Assembly: GCF_036373705.1 (NCBI RefSeq)
Contig: NC_089867.1
Coordinates: 3,130,501 to 3,194,500 of the forward strand
Source: Amia ocellicauda
Lineage: Eukaryota; Chordata; Actinopteri; Amiiformes; Amiidae
Direction: 5' to 3'
DNA length: 64,000 nt
Under the pieces are notes generated by a model that saw only the letters and a program-made list of their open reading frames with translations, was not told the DNA's origin and ran no database searches. The position numbers and the translations under genes are program-made. Positions 37,729 through 50,400 of the stretch are shown piece after piece. Each line of letters begins with the position of its first letter. The stretch's first letter is position 1.

Positions 37729-38792
37729 TAGAGCCAATTTTCATGTCATAGTTCACACGCGGGCCGGGCATCGGGCCTGTTTTAGGCTCCTCCTCCTTTT
37801 TATATTTTAGACATTAATTAATTAAAAGAAACTATGAGAAGTTGATGATGGTAAAACAAACATAGAAAGACGTTTTATAACCTATCACACTGACACGCAT
37901 GACGCGAGAGCATGCTACCGCGCCTGTGCAGACTGGCTCGCACGGTGTTAGTGTCCCCGCCGACGGCGGCAGCAGCAGCAGCAGCAGCGTGTCTTCAGCG
38001 CAGCTGGAAGATACAGAAGAAGCAGGACTGACTGAAACCTCCACTGTGGATGCTGTGCTTGTTCTCCACGATGCTCTGTAAGAGACTGTTCTTCTGGCTG
38101 TAGCCATGTTAAGACTAGGAGGCTGTCTTGTTTTTCGTTTGATTGGACTTTATTTTCATTAGTCTAACTGTTGAAAACTATTGGAAATCAGAATGGCCAT
38201 GTTCTGTGTGACGCCTTGTTTTTGAGGTAAGATAACCTGCGTGTTTTTATTTTTTATTTTATTTATGTTTAGATCGTACAGCCCATTCGTTCATTTTCCC
38301 ACACGCCGTTGCGAGCAGCAGAGCAGCCTGGTCAGCTTGTCAAAAATGCCTTTTTACTGTGGTGGTGATAATAAACATTTAAACTAACATTGTGTGATAT
38401 GCTTGAAGTGTTTTATATCTATGGATTTTATTGTAGGCAAATCAAGTGTTGATTTGAGAGGCTAAATTGATCAAACGTGATCAACTCACTGTCGGCCGCT
38501 GGCCGCTTGGTCGTCACTTTAAAAAACAAAAACTTTAATTTAACAAACAAAAAATGCTCCAAACATTTTTCTAAATTAACTTAATAAAGAAACTAAAATA
38601 AATAACTACATTGCCATTAAAAACAAAACTGAATTATTTTAATGGCTGCAACAGTAGTATAGGCTGTGTAATGGGAAAAAAAAACTCCAGCCGAGATTGT
38701 GATCAGCTGTTGGTCAAGGGCTGGGCTGGGGCCTGAGCGTCTCGGGCCAGGGCCGGGCTAGGGCCTAGATTTGAGGCCCATGCAGGGCTTTA
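37729..38792. mobile_element. hAT-superfamily DNA transposon, non-autonomous
   Basis: The element is bounded by an exact 8-bp duplication, CTAATACA (37721-37728 and 38793-38800), as hAT transposons make. The termini are TAGAGCC on the left and the complement of GGCTTTA on the right. Both subterminal zones are rich in GGGCC/GGCCC motifs. No hAT transposase (BED or dimerisation domain) can be read. The interior holds a GC-rich, coding-like island with a CAG/GCA repeat (37880-38110). It sits in the alternative PTPN2 intron. Confidence 0.78.
37966..37990 (+). repeat. (GCA)n trinucleotide repeat
   Basis: About seven GCA units inside the GC-rich island of the hAT element. On the plus strand they encode a short serine run in a 60-codon open frame. 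On the minus strand they encode a leucine run. Confidence 0.85.
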
Positions 38793-39540
38793 CTAATACA
38801 CATGTATAACTGCAGAAAACATTGCACAGTCTTTACAGGAGATCTGGGATGAACATTTTATTAAAAGGAAGTAATTAAGTGGAATTCTCTGAGTCATTTA
38901 ATTTGTTTTGTGTTTGATCCTGACAAATGGCCAGAAATATTTTATATTAAAGCATTATGTGCAAAGATTGTGCAAACATTCCTCCTTATTTTAACAAATG
39001 TACTACACTAGCACCAGGATAAGGGCACGGTCATCCCAAAACAATATATTTTAAAGCTATACTGAGTAAAAATGAATGTCATAACAGCCATTGCAAAACT
39101 AACACATTGACACTGCACAGCACACAACAAAGCCTGTGTCAATATCCACTGATAAACTGACTGCAATCTCTGTGGTCTGCTGTTGCTATCTCCCCAATCC
39201 AAACTCTCCAAATGCATTTTAACCATTAAGTTTGCAAATACACATGCAGAGAATACAGTAAAAACAGAAACATCCTTCTCTCGACTAAGTTAACTGGAAT
39301 GTTGGAACTGGAACAAGAACAGCTTCAAACCTTTGTTCGATTCAAATGCAGAACACGCACTTCTCATTTAAAAAGAGTTAATTCAGGAAATAAGTATAAG
39401 CATTTCTGTATGCACGTACCTAGTGAAAATGTAACTATAAGGAATCAGTATGCATACAAAAAATGAATTATTTCAAAAAGCTTATAAAAGTATGCTGAAA
39501 TGATATCAGACACAAACATGAAACATTTACTGTGTATATA

Positions 39541-40761
39541 CACTCACCTAAAGGATTATTAGGAACACCATACTAATACTGTGTTTGACCCCCTTTTGCC
39601 TTCAGAACTGCCTTAATTCTACGTGGCATTGATTCAACAAGGTGCTGAAAGCATTCTTTAGAAATGTTGGCCCATATTGATAGCATAGCATCTTGCAGTT
39701 GATGGAGATTTGTGGGATGCACATCCAGGGCACAAAGCTCCCGTTCCACCACATCCCAAAGATGCTCTATTGGGTTGAGATCTGGTGACTGTGGGGGCCA
39801 GTTTAGTACAGTGAACTCATTGTCATGTTCAAGAAACCAATTTGAAATGATTCGACCTTTGTGACATGGTGCATTATCCTGCTGGAAGTAGCCATCAGAG
39901 GATGGGTACATGGTGGTCATAAAGGGATGGACATGGTCAGAAACAATGCTCAGGTAGGCCGTGGCATTTAAACGATGCCCAATTGGCACTAAGGGGCCTA
40001 AAGTGTGCCAAGAAAACATCCCCCACACCATTACACCACCACCACCAGCCTGCACAGTGGTAACAAGCCATGATGGATCCATGTTCTCATTCTGTTTACG
40101 CCAAATTCTGACTCTACCATCTGAATGTCTCAACAGAAATCGAGACTCATCAGACCAGGCAACATTTTTCCAGTCTTCAACTGTCCAATTTTGGTGAGCT
40201 TGTGCAAATTGTAGCCTCTTTTTCCTATTTGTAGTGGAGATGAGTGGTACCCGGTGGGGTCTTCTGCTGTTGTAGCCCATCCGCCTCAAGGTTGTACGTG
40301 TTGTGGCTTCACAAATGCTTTGCTGCATACCTCGGTTGTAATGAGTGGTTATTTCAGTCAAAGTTGCTCTTCTATCAGCTTGAATCAGTCGGCCCATTCT
40401 CCTCTGACCTCTAGAATCAACAAGGCATTTTCGCCCACAGGACTGCCGCATACTGGATGTTTTTCCCTTTTCACACCATTCTTTGTAAACCCTAGAAATG
40501 GTTGTGCGTGAAAATCCCAGTAACTGAGCAGATTGTGAAATACTCAGACCGGCCCGTCTGGCACCAACAACCATGCCACGCTCAAAATTGCTTAAATCAC
40601 CTTTCTTTCCCATTCAGACATTCAGTTTGGAGTTCAGGAGATTGTCCTGACCAGGACCACACCCCTAAATGCAATGAAGCAACTGCCATGTGATTGGTTG
40701 GTTAGATAATTGCATTAATGAGAAATTGAACAGGTGTTCCTAATAATCCTTTAGGTGAGTG
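39541..40761 (-). mobile_element. Full-length DD36E Tc1/mariner (Incomer-type) transposon
   Basis: The termini are perfect inverted repeats of about 29 bp starting CACTCACCTAAAGGATTATT, flanked by TA on both sides (39539-39540 and 40762-40763). The element is 1,221 bp and contains one uninterrupted transposase gene on the minus strand. Size, TA target and D-D-36-E spacing fit the Incomer (DD36E) family of Tc1/mariner. It appears structurally complete and possibly young. Confidence 0.9.
39573..40613 (-). CDS. Intact DD36E Tc1/mariner transposase, 346 aa
   Basis: Cut-and-paste transposase of the Incomer-type element. Residues 1-115 form the paired helix-turn-helix DNA-binding region (F-S-R-T-T-I-S-R-V at about 34-42), with a basic R-G-Q-R-R stretch near 68-72. 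Catalytic residues are D155 (W-S-D-E-S-R-F), D246 (Q-Q-D-N-A-P-C-H) and E283 (N-P-I-E-H-L-W-D). The 36 residues between the second D and E separate it from the DD34E of classical Tc1 and Sleeping Beauty. A glycine-rich box G-G-G-G-V-M-V-W-G lies at about 190-198. The protein ends K-A-K-G-G-Q-T-Q-Y, and the stop is 29 bp from the element end. No stop or frameshift is present. Activity cannot be judged from one copy. Confidence 0.92.
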   Translation of the reverse strand: MGKKGDLSNFERGMVVGARRAGLSISQSAQLLGFSRTTISRVYKEWCEKGKTSSMRQSCGRKCLVDSRGQRRMGRLIQADRRATLTEITTHYNRGMQQSICEATTRTTLRRMGYNSRRPHRVPLISTTNRKKRLQFAQAHQNWTVEDWKNVAWSDESRFLLRHSDGRVRIWRKQNENMDPSWLVTTVQAGGGGVMVWGMFSWHTLGPLVPIGHRLNATAYLSIVSDHVHPFMTTMYPSSDGYFQQDNAPCHKGRIISNWFLEHDNEFTVLNWPPQSPDLNPIEHLWDVVERELCALDVHPTNLHQLQDAMLSIWANISKECFQHLVESMPRRIKAVLKAKGGQTQY

Positions 40762-40767
40762 TATATA

Positions 40768-42358
40768 CAGTGAGGGAAAAAAGTATTTGATCCCCTGCTG
40801 ATTTTGTACGTTTGCCCACTGACAAAGAAATGATCAGTCTATAATTTTAATGGTAGGTGTATTTTAACAGTGAGAGACAGAATAACAACAAAAAAATCCA
40901 GAAAAAAACACATTTCAAAAAAGTTATAAATTGATTTGCATGTTAATGAGGGAAATAAGTATTTGATCCCCTATCAATCAGCAAGATTTCTGGCTCCCAG
41001 GTGTCTTTTATACAGGTAACGAGCTGAGATTAGGAGCACTCTCTTAAAGGGAGTGCTCCTAATCTCAACTCGTTGTCTGTATAAAAGACACCTGTCCACA
41101 GAAGCAATCAATCAATCAGATTCCAAACTCTCCACCATGGCCAAGACCAAAGAGCTGTCCAAGGATGTCAGGGACAAGATTGTAGACCTACACAAGGCTG
41201 GAATGGGCTACAAGACCATCGCCAAGCAGCTTGGTGAGAAGGTGACAACAGTTGGTGCGATTATTCGCAAATTGAAGAAACACAAAATAACTGTCAGTCT
41301 CCCTCGCTCTGGGGCTCCATGCAAGATCTCACCTCGTGGAGTTTCAATGATCATGAGAACGGTGAGGAATCAGCCCAGAACTACACGGGAGGATCTTGTT
41401 AATGATCTCAAGGCAGCTGGGACCATAGTCACCAAGAAAACAATTGGTAACACACTATGCCGTGAAGGACTGAAATCCTGCAGTGCCCGCAAGGTCCCCC
41501 TGCTCAAGAAAGCACATGTACAGGCCCGTCTGAAGTTTGCCAATAAACATCTGAATGATTCAGAGGAGAACTGGGTGAAAGTGTTGTGGTCAGATGAGAC
41601 CAAAATCGAGCTCTTTGGCATCAACTCAACTCGCCGTGTTTGGAGGAGGAGGAATGCTGTCTATGACCCCAAGAACACCATCAAATGGGAGGTGGAAACA
41701 TTATGCTTTGGGGGTGTTTTTCTGCTAAGGGGACAGGACAACTGCACCGCATCAAAGGGACGATGGACGGGGCCCATGTACCATCAAATCTTGGGTGAGA
41801 ACCTCCTTCCCTCAGCTAGGGCATTGAAAATGGGTCGTGGATAGGTATTCCAGCATGACAATGACCCAAAACACACAGCCAAGGCAACAAAGGAGTGGCT
41901 CAAGAAGAAGCACATTAAGGTCCTGGAGTGACCTAGCCAGTCTCCAGACCTTAATCCCATAGAAAATCTGTGGAGGTAGCTGAAGGTTCGAGTTGCCAAA
42001 CGTCAGCCTCGAAACCTTAATGACTTGGAGAGGATCTGCAAAGAGGAGTGGGACAAAATCCCTCCTGAGATGTGTGCAAACCTGGTGGCCAACTACAAGA
42101 AACGTCTGACCTCTGTGATTGCCAACAAGGGTTTTGCCACCAAGTACTAAGTCGAAGGGGTCAAATACTTATTTCCATCATTAACATGCAAATCAATATA
42201 TAACTTTTTTGAAATGCGTTTTTCTGGATTTTTTTGTTGTTATTCTGTCTCTCACTGTTAAAATACACCTACCATTAAAATTATAGACTGATAATTTATT
42301 TGTGAGTGGGCAAACATACAAAATCAGCAGGGGATCAAATACTTTTTTCCCCTCACTG
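40768..42358 (+). mobile_element. Tc1-like (DD34E) transposon, copy 1, broken
   Basis: Terminal inverted repeats begin CAGTGAGGGAAAAAAGTATT and are flanked by TA (40766-40767, 42359-42360). Each end carries roughly 200 bp of inverted-repeat sequence. The transposase frame starts at 41137 ([14 protein letters not shown]). It reads [11 protein letters not shown], then loses frame near 41,680 through a short deletion. Downstream it has in-frame stops at V-F-Q-H-D-N (TAG), before P-S-Q-S-P-D (TGA) and after E-N-L-W-R (TAG). The D-N-D-P-K-H to N-P-I-E spacing is 34. A 95-bp palindrome sits in the 5' leader. It directly abuts the Incomer copy, with TATATA between them. Confidence 0.9.
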
Positions 42359-42360
42359 TA

Positions 42361-42448
42361 TGCGTGTGTGTATCTACACATACATACACACACTGTATAT
42401 ATGCATATACACAGACACACATATCAGAGAGAAAGAGAGAGAGAGAGA

Positions 42449-42498
<50 letters not shown>

Positions 42499-42612
42499 CA
42501 TATATACATATACATATATATATATACATATACATATATATACACACACACACATACATACATATACATACATACATATATTATACATACAGACGTGTGT
42601 GTATGTATGTAA
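42361..42612. repeat. Compound microsatellite
   Basis: (GT)n, (ACAC)n, (GA)n, (CA)n, (TA)n and TACA-type repeats in succession, starting right after the TA flank of the Tc1 copy. The open frames here (repeated T-H and I-Y residues) are artefacts of the repeat. Confidence 0.9.
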
Positions 42613-43141
42613 AACACTTGTTTTGTTTCCTGAAAAAACTTTCTTGATCTTGGTTAAACACATTTAAATAAAAACTAGAATAAAAGTCTCACACCTGGGT
42701 TTTAAACTTAAATTGGTAGAAATTCAATATAAGGAACACCAAAATTTGAAAAAAAACAAGACTGAATGGAAATGACTGAAGATGAGGAAAAAGATAAGGA
42801 AATAAAAGGAATATTTTAAAAGGGACAAGAACAAACAAGTTAACAGAATGTACAGGCTTGAGCTTTTTACCTTTGTACAATCATTCCAAAGTGTATAATA
42901 CAATTGCTATATTTGGTACTTATTGTGCCTGCAGCCAAAAAGACCCTGAGATGTTACACTGTGATCTTATATGATCTCACTCTGAATTTTACACAGATGT
43001 TATTTAGTGCACTGTTTGTTCTCAAGAAATGTGCCACAATTCAGATTACGCAAGTACAATCAGCACCAAATAAAAATTTACCTTTTCTATCGGGTACTGG
43101 TGTAGTAAAACATATCTTGCTGTGCAATCTAAGTGCAAGCT

Positions 43142-43160
43142 TTACCCCCCCCCCCCCCAC
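43142..43160 (-). repeat. C-rich tract just beyond the PTPN2 stop
   Basis: A long run of C interrupted by A, starting about 12 bp past the TC48-type stop codon. On the PTPN2 mRNA it is a G-run at the start of the 3' UTR. Confidence 0.7.
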
Positions 43161-43171
43161 CCCGCCGTCAG

Positions 43172-46100
43172 TTACTGGAAAAAGATTCTCCAACATATAT
43201 ACAGTCCAACAGAAATTGCAGCCCCAGCCCCAGCATTAATGAGAATAGGTTTCCAATATAACCACCTTTTTCTTTTTCTTTCTGTTTCACTTAACTTCTG
43301 TTTCATCTTTTGCACCTTCTGAGTAGTGCCTGCTCTCCTTTCTTCTCTATGTCTTTTGCGGACACTGTGAAATACAAAGAATGTCTGCTGTCAGTATACA
43401 CACCCTTACAAAGGCTAGATTTTAAAATATACCTAGTTTTAGATGTAGATAAACATTTTGTGTAGCATGTAGATAAAACAATTATATACATGGCCATTTT
43501 CATCAAACCATTTCACTTGCCCCTGCAGTCTTAGTACACATTTTTGGGAACATATGTGGAATTTAGGTTGGCAAAATTAGATTGTTATTGACAATACCGC
43601 ACATGCTCAGGAGTTAGTGTGGCGTGCCCTTCCCAACATTGGCATAGCGGCACCTGTTCTTACTGAAGTCAATTCTGAAGTTTACCTTCAAGTTTTGCAG
43701 AATCATTTCACTGATTTTCTCATGGGCTATAGTGTGGATATTGCTGAAATTGAGGTGTGCTTAATCTTGACAGAAACGTGAATACTATACAACGTTTATA
43801 CTGAGCTGTACTCTCTGATTACATAAAGACCATCTTCTTCGGCCTTCACTTCAATAAGGAAACCATTCCAGTCTACCCACCTGACTATGTTCCCATCAAT
43901 ACCATCTTTCTCCTTGCTGGACAAGTCTGTGACTGTGATTCTCTCAACCTCTGGCTCGTCCAAGCGAGATATCTTGTTCCCATTAAAGTTCTCCGTGGTG
44001 CGTTTGGGAGGCTGGGGTGGAGGAGAATATTCTGTGGCTGGTTCTTGGTCTTCTTTGGATAGCTCCTTCCACTGTTTCTACAAAGAAACAGACAGATACA
44101 GGAGCATCAAATGCCATAATATAATTTGTCCGCTTATAAAAAAAGGAATCCAGTACTTTGTAATTATGTTACACAGTCTAAAGAACATGTAACACCGAAT
44201 TCCTGGTATTCTATTCAAAGTGATGTTAACCAAGAACAGTCCTATTTTTAAATGCAGAATGACTGGAGGCTTACCACATAATTATTTCATTAGCAACACA
44301 CTTTCTTAAACCCACCTCGTCATCATATGAACTGTACCAGTGTCTCAGTGTCTCGTACCTGAACAGAAGAGTCTCCCATGATGTACTTGGCACCCTCTAT
44401 TACTGCCATATAGGAGAACCTCAGCTGGTCGGGAGTCTGGATGAGACCCATTCTGTACTTTCTCATGTCAAGTAAAATCTTCTTGATGTCCACAGAGGTC
44501 GGGTCTTTCCTCTTATCCATCTGCAAAATGGCAAGAGTCGAAATGTTTTCACCGTGGCTTTTCTCCCAAAATACTTGTAAACAAATTCTATAGCATTATT
44601 CACAAGAATACAATCAATAGCTCACATAAACATTGCATGATTCACACTTCCCAACATCTGTCAGAGGCAAGAATATGCATGTGCAAATTGTGCAAATGAA
44701 TGAAACTACATGCATGCCTCTGTATAAATGTCTTAGTCAGTTTAAGATTAATGGATGTTTTTCCATGGTGATGATGGAGTTGATGGTGTACAGAATATAC
44801 ACCTATGCCTCTATTTTAGATAATTATGAATGATGATGTTTAAAATACGAGGTATTAAGGAGCCTTTACAACCTATTACATCTCTGGAGAGAACATTTCT
44901 TATCATAGAGCAAATATTTATACAACAAATCGAAAGCAACTCAATTTCCAGGAATTATTTTAAATTAATCATGAAAACGATTTTACCGGACTTGATGCAA
45001 AAAGTCTACTTCACGTAACTGTAACAGCATGAGTCAGTTCTTACCAAGAGAAGACATGTGTCCACCAGGGAAAATGTCCCAGACCTTCCAATCCCAGCAC
45101 TGCAGTGGACCACCGCCGGCCCGTGCTCTGCATTGAGAGAGCCAGACTCACGGACTTTCAACAGGAAATTGAGAAAGGACGCCGGTGACTCTGGTACCCC
45201 AAAATCTGGCCATGTGGTGTAATGAAAGTGATATATCTCTCTGGTCTCGCCTGTCTGGAAGCCAAAATGACAGCAGATAGGGAATAGCATTAGGGAACAT
45301 TCACATTTACTTGTAAAAAAGATCCATAGACATGGTAGCATGACACTCAATGAAAAATCTGTACACTGTGCTCAATGTTATACTTTATCAGTTGAAAATA
45401 AGAAAAAATCGATTTGGCACTGCCTGAAGGAATACTTCCTGTTTAACATTTAGGTATGAAACACTCTCATTTCAGTAAACATACATTTTCTGAAATTTTA
45501 TATACAATATACATACACATATCACTGTTATCTCTATACAAGGGATTACACACTGTATTGTAAGTAAAGAAAATAACATTATACAACATACATTTGTGTT
45601 TTCAAGCCCCAGAACTCGTACTGTATAGTAAGATTTTATGTCTTCAGAAATTAGCGTTAAATGAAATCCTGCATCTGTAAAGTACATTTCTTGTTCATCA
45701 TTTGTCGGCCAGTATTGTGCACATTTTTCCTGTGACAGGACAAGAAAGAAAAATGAAATTACAGTATGGAACACAAACATTTTAAAACATAAAAAAAAAA
45801 ACTGCTCATTACTATAAATATACAACACTAATCAACCAGGCATTATAATACATCCAATACTTGAGTCACAGCAATAACTATTTTGTAAGGGATCTTGTAT
45901 GACTGCACCCATTAGACATATTCAACTGCATTTGTGCTTCACCGTGAGACAGCCCGAGTGTTTTGTTGACATTCCTTTTTGGTGTATTTTCATAGTTTGT
46001 AAATCTTTGTTTTCCTGTTATAAGTATTTCTTACTTAATCCATGGCCTACTTTATATATATATATAAAAAACAGATTAACCATTCCAAATATATTAAATG

Positions 46101-47398
46101 ATATCAAGTGTGCACTGTTACTCATCAAAACCCTATTCATTGTGAAACCAGTTACCTTTTTCTCTCCAAATGATTTTTTCCTGTGTTTTTATCTCTGTAT
46201 ATAATTCCTACATTAAACCATTTAAATCTCCCTCTCATATTACAAAAAAAAATTATACACTGAACTGTACCAGCATGTAAACCCCTCCAAAAAACTGAGA
46301 AAAGTACTTTGAGAGACAAAGAGGGGGAAAAGAAAGTATAATTTAGAACATGTTTGGATATGTCTTTCTGTTTCTCTTTAGACTATTATAATCCATGCTA
46401 ATTTACTTTTCAGAATGTAAAAAGATGTCTCAAAACTATTTGAGAGGGAGTGTTGTGGGACAAAAGTTAGTGTCACACAATGCTGTGAGCACAAACAATC
46501 ATTCCAATGACCAATATATTCTGAAGAAATCTGCATCCCTTTAAACTTTAGAAAATTATGTTTGGTAGTTTGCATTAATATTGAAATCCATGTGGACACA
46601 ACAAAGTACAATAATTAGAGTTCATATTCGGCTTTGTATTTGTTGAGGTTTGTGTTCTTCTGACTAAAACTGCCAGAAAAAACAAATTTTCAACTGATTA
46701 ATGTAAACATTCAAAGCAGATGTTGGGCCCAGAAAAGGTTTTCAACATAAGGAAAAAATAAAATAAGTGAAAGTCTAATGACAGAAAACACAATGTCTCT
46801 GGGTTCACCGACAGGACATGGATATACGGTAGCAAGTCTCCTTGTATTTCAACCTGAAGAAAAGGAAAGAGAAGTATGACTTACTGATCCTTTCTCAATG
46901 ACTCTGTTAAGCATTATGACAGCTCTGCTCTTCTGATCCCATATCATCAACCAGAAGTGACCGCAAGTGTTACGAAGTGGTCCCTGTGGAAACATAAGTG
47001 GAGTCAGCATTTTATAGAAAATGGAAATTGAAAAGAAAAAAAAAAAAAGGTTTAGGAAACTATAGAAGTGTGTTCAGATATTAGTTAGTATTAAACGGTA
47101 TGAAAATTAGAAGAGACCAGCTTTACTAGTCATATCATCATATGCTTTTTACTAGTCATATCATCATATGCTTTAATCAGTCAATTCTATACCGGAGAGA
47201 AAAAACTATTAACCATAACATTTAATTCTGTCCTTCAGATATTAGGAATGGTAGCATTTGGATGAGTGTGGAATTTTTTTTTTTTTAAACTAAATATGTA
47301 CGTTTATTATTCTGTGTTCTGCAGAGTTGTGACAGAAAAAAAAGGACTTCAGGAAATGAAACAGAAATGTTGCCTAGATTTAAAATCATGAAAAAAAG

Positions 47399-47435
<37 letters not shown>

Positions 47436-50400
47436 ACAGACCATTTTAAAATTGTAAATGGGCTACAGAAGAAAAACAAAAACATTGGGGTTGAGAATAG
47501 ATAAGTCATCTGCAAACAAATATTAAATGCCACAGATACAAATAATATGGCCTAAAATATGTATAAAAAACACTTTTTGATGCTCTGTCAGGCTACTTGC
47601 AAAACAATGTGGTTTTCTATTCCCCATCCCCCCCCCCCCCCCAACACACACACACACACACACACACAAAAGAACTCCTCTCAAATTAACTTTCTTCCTG
47701 TAAAAAGGTCGTCTTTCAAGTCAAGTTGAGCACTGAGGCTGCTGACTGCATGGCACGATAATTCAAGCAATACATACAGAAACAAACAGGGGCCTTTTCA
47801 GGGAACGAGCAAATAACTTATTTCCAATTCATTTTAACTCAATTAAGAATGCTAAAAAGTGTTGACCAGTATAATGAACATTATCAACAAGCATTTTTAC
47901 AATCACCATTTTAGAGAGATGTACAAGTAATCTAATAACTTGGGGACAAATTCACTAGAAAAATCTAGTTCAGAACATAGTAACCTACATTACCAAAGCA
48001 GAAAATAGGAGCTGAAATATGGCTATATTCGCAGGTCTTCCAGGCCTGGTCAAATAAAAGCACTTTTCTCCACCTATCAATTTTTAGATAGTATGACCCA
48101 AAGGGGATTGGTAGTATTTAGAACAAATGGAATTGCTATAGAATATTAAACTGAAAAAGAAATCCCTACACATATTTCCACAAATTTTACATATTAATTA
48201 ATGCTACGCAAGGAGTCTTCTGCCCCAGGCTACATACATACATAAATATTATGTATACCAGATTCTGCTGAGTCAACGCCCACAGGTCTGAGCAATCGCC
48301 CATCCCCAACTTTGATCTGAAATTCAAATTTGTTTTCTGTTAATGCTCTGAGGAAAATAACCTTGGTCAAATAATGCCTGGGGAGAAGGCACAGTCAGAG
48401 TGTGGCTTATTATTAAGCAAAAAAATAACCAAACTTTTAACAGTACCTACAAAATTCTAAATATATTATGGAGCTTATATTTAAATCATAAAGATTTGGT
48501 CAATGGTTGCACACATCCTTTCACTCTGTTAATTTCCTATTTTTAATATTCACAAAATAATAACCATGTATTGTAAGGTGTTGCAATTACTTTGATCCAT
48601 AGAATCCTGCACTGGTTATTCATGAAGATGAATGAAGTAAAATGTTTTGACAAATTCAACCATTTCATATCCAATTAAATCACTATGGCAAGTCTTATTT
48701 TATCATGCCTTAAAATAAGTTAACCATTTGGATTGCTTTACTGATTGACTGTACTCTGATATACCTTTGAATTATAAGCATGCAAAACATTTACATCATT
48801 CATCTATCTCCTGTTAAAATGGGACAGTATTCACCCCTAGGAAATCAAATGGCTCAGCAGAATCTGGGATCTATAGCCATCTAACTATCTATGTGTCTCA
48901 ATGCACAAACAAACAAAATCCACACAGACTAGAGAGTAGTGAACAGATACCCTAGCCCAAATTTGACAACATCTTTTAGGTATGGGCCCACACTGCGATG
49001 GCAAAATTAGACAATGCTTATTCATTGTGTCGACGAGATCAGCAATCAAGGGGAAAACGATTCTTCCAAGAACTGTCCATTTACCACAGATTACCTGAAC
49101 TGCACTGTTCCCATGTAGGATATTCCCAACCACATCCTCAGAGGCCATCCTAGAAAAAACACTTGCAAGGACTCTATGCCAAAAATGGACTGCAATCCCA
49201 CAGGACATGATTGCTAATCTTGTCCTCACGTGATTTTAAGAATTGATTTAAAAAATAAAAAATAAATTATTCATAAGTATTAAAATTTGTTTTGATTGTT
49301 TTTATTATTGAAATGTAAAATACTTACACCAATAAAACAGTATTCACTATGAGCATGTCATCACCTTCCATTAAGTCTGATGTGGACAACAAAGAATAAA
49401 CTCCATTGCATTCTGAGATACTACCAAGTACCAGAACCCAGAGTGAATTTAATTTAGAACATATTCATGCTCGTGCATTGAGGAACCTACCTGTGTTAAT
49501 ATGTAGTTTCTTTGGGCTTCTTCCATTACCACCAAGCTTGCATTGATGTAATCATTATCAGAATTTTCTAGTTTAACACGACTGTGGTCAACTGAAACAA
49601 TAAACAGAGAAGTATGTTACAGAGAGAAGAGTAATATACTCTGTAAGCAAAACAAAATTGCAGCAGCGAAACAGGAATACTGTTAATGAAATTAAAACCA
49701 AACACATTATGACGGTAAGCCTTTGTGCCAACACCTATCACAGAACAGAAGTACATTTTGAAATTAAATGTATTCATAGTGTTACATATGATATGAATAG
49801 ACACTTCGCTTTCTCACACACTCATAGTAAATGTAAACTGTAATAAGCTAAATCAATCACACACTGAATGTATTCTAACCTTTGTTGTGCATTTTCATTC
49901 AGAATTCATACATTTATTAAATTAATTATTCACAAAAACTCTCCTTTCTGTGCTTCCCAAACATATTTGTAACATAATTCTGCAGGGCTACAGATTGCCT
50001 TGAAAAGCCTTTGCTGTAAATCAGTCTCTGCTGACAGAAACAATAAGGGCCCGTTTTATGGTAACCCACAGCAGCATTATTCTCGGAAAGCATTACATCA
50101 CCCTTCAGCGAGGGCAAGCGAGAAAGATCTTTGATACAACAGAGACCTTAACAGCACAGACCTCAGCAAAATGAGGCTCCAGAACCACCGTGTAATATGT
50201 GGGGGGGAGCTTTCTTCTAATCTGGGTTCATTTTGGGTTCACACGCATTAATCTCCACTCTAAAAGGCATGTGAATTTAGGCAATGTTCCATGATTCTTA
50301 TATAAACTATAGCCTAATGTGTGAAGGTTTGACGTAGAAAGATTAACCTTAAATGTGGCATTAACTACTGTAAGTGTGACATTAGCCAATAAAAAGCTGT

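Noticed and set aside
42433..42482. CRISPR-like array
   Set aside because: Simple CA/GA repeats without unique spacers, in a vertebrate genome.
42302..42667. Overlapping T-H and I-Y rich frames on both strands
   Set aside because: They are translations of the compound microsatellite.
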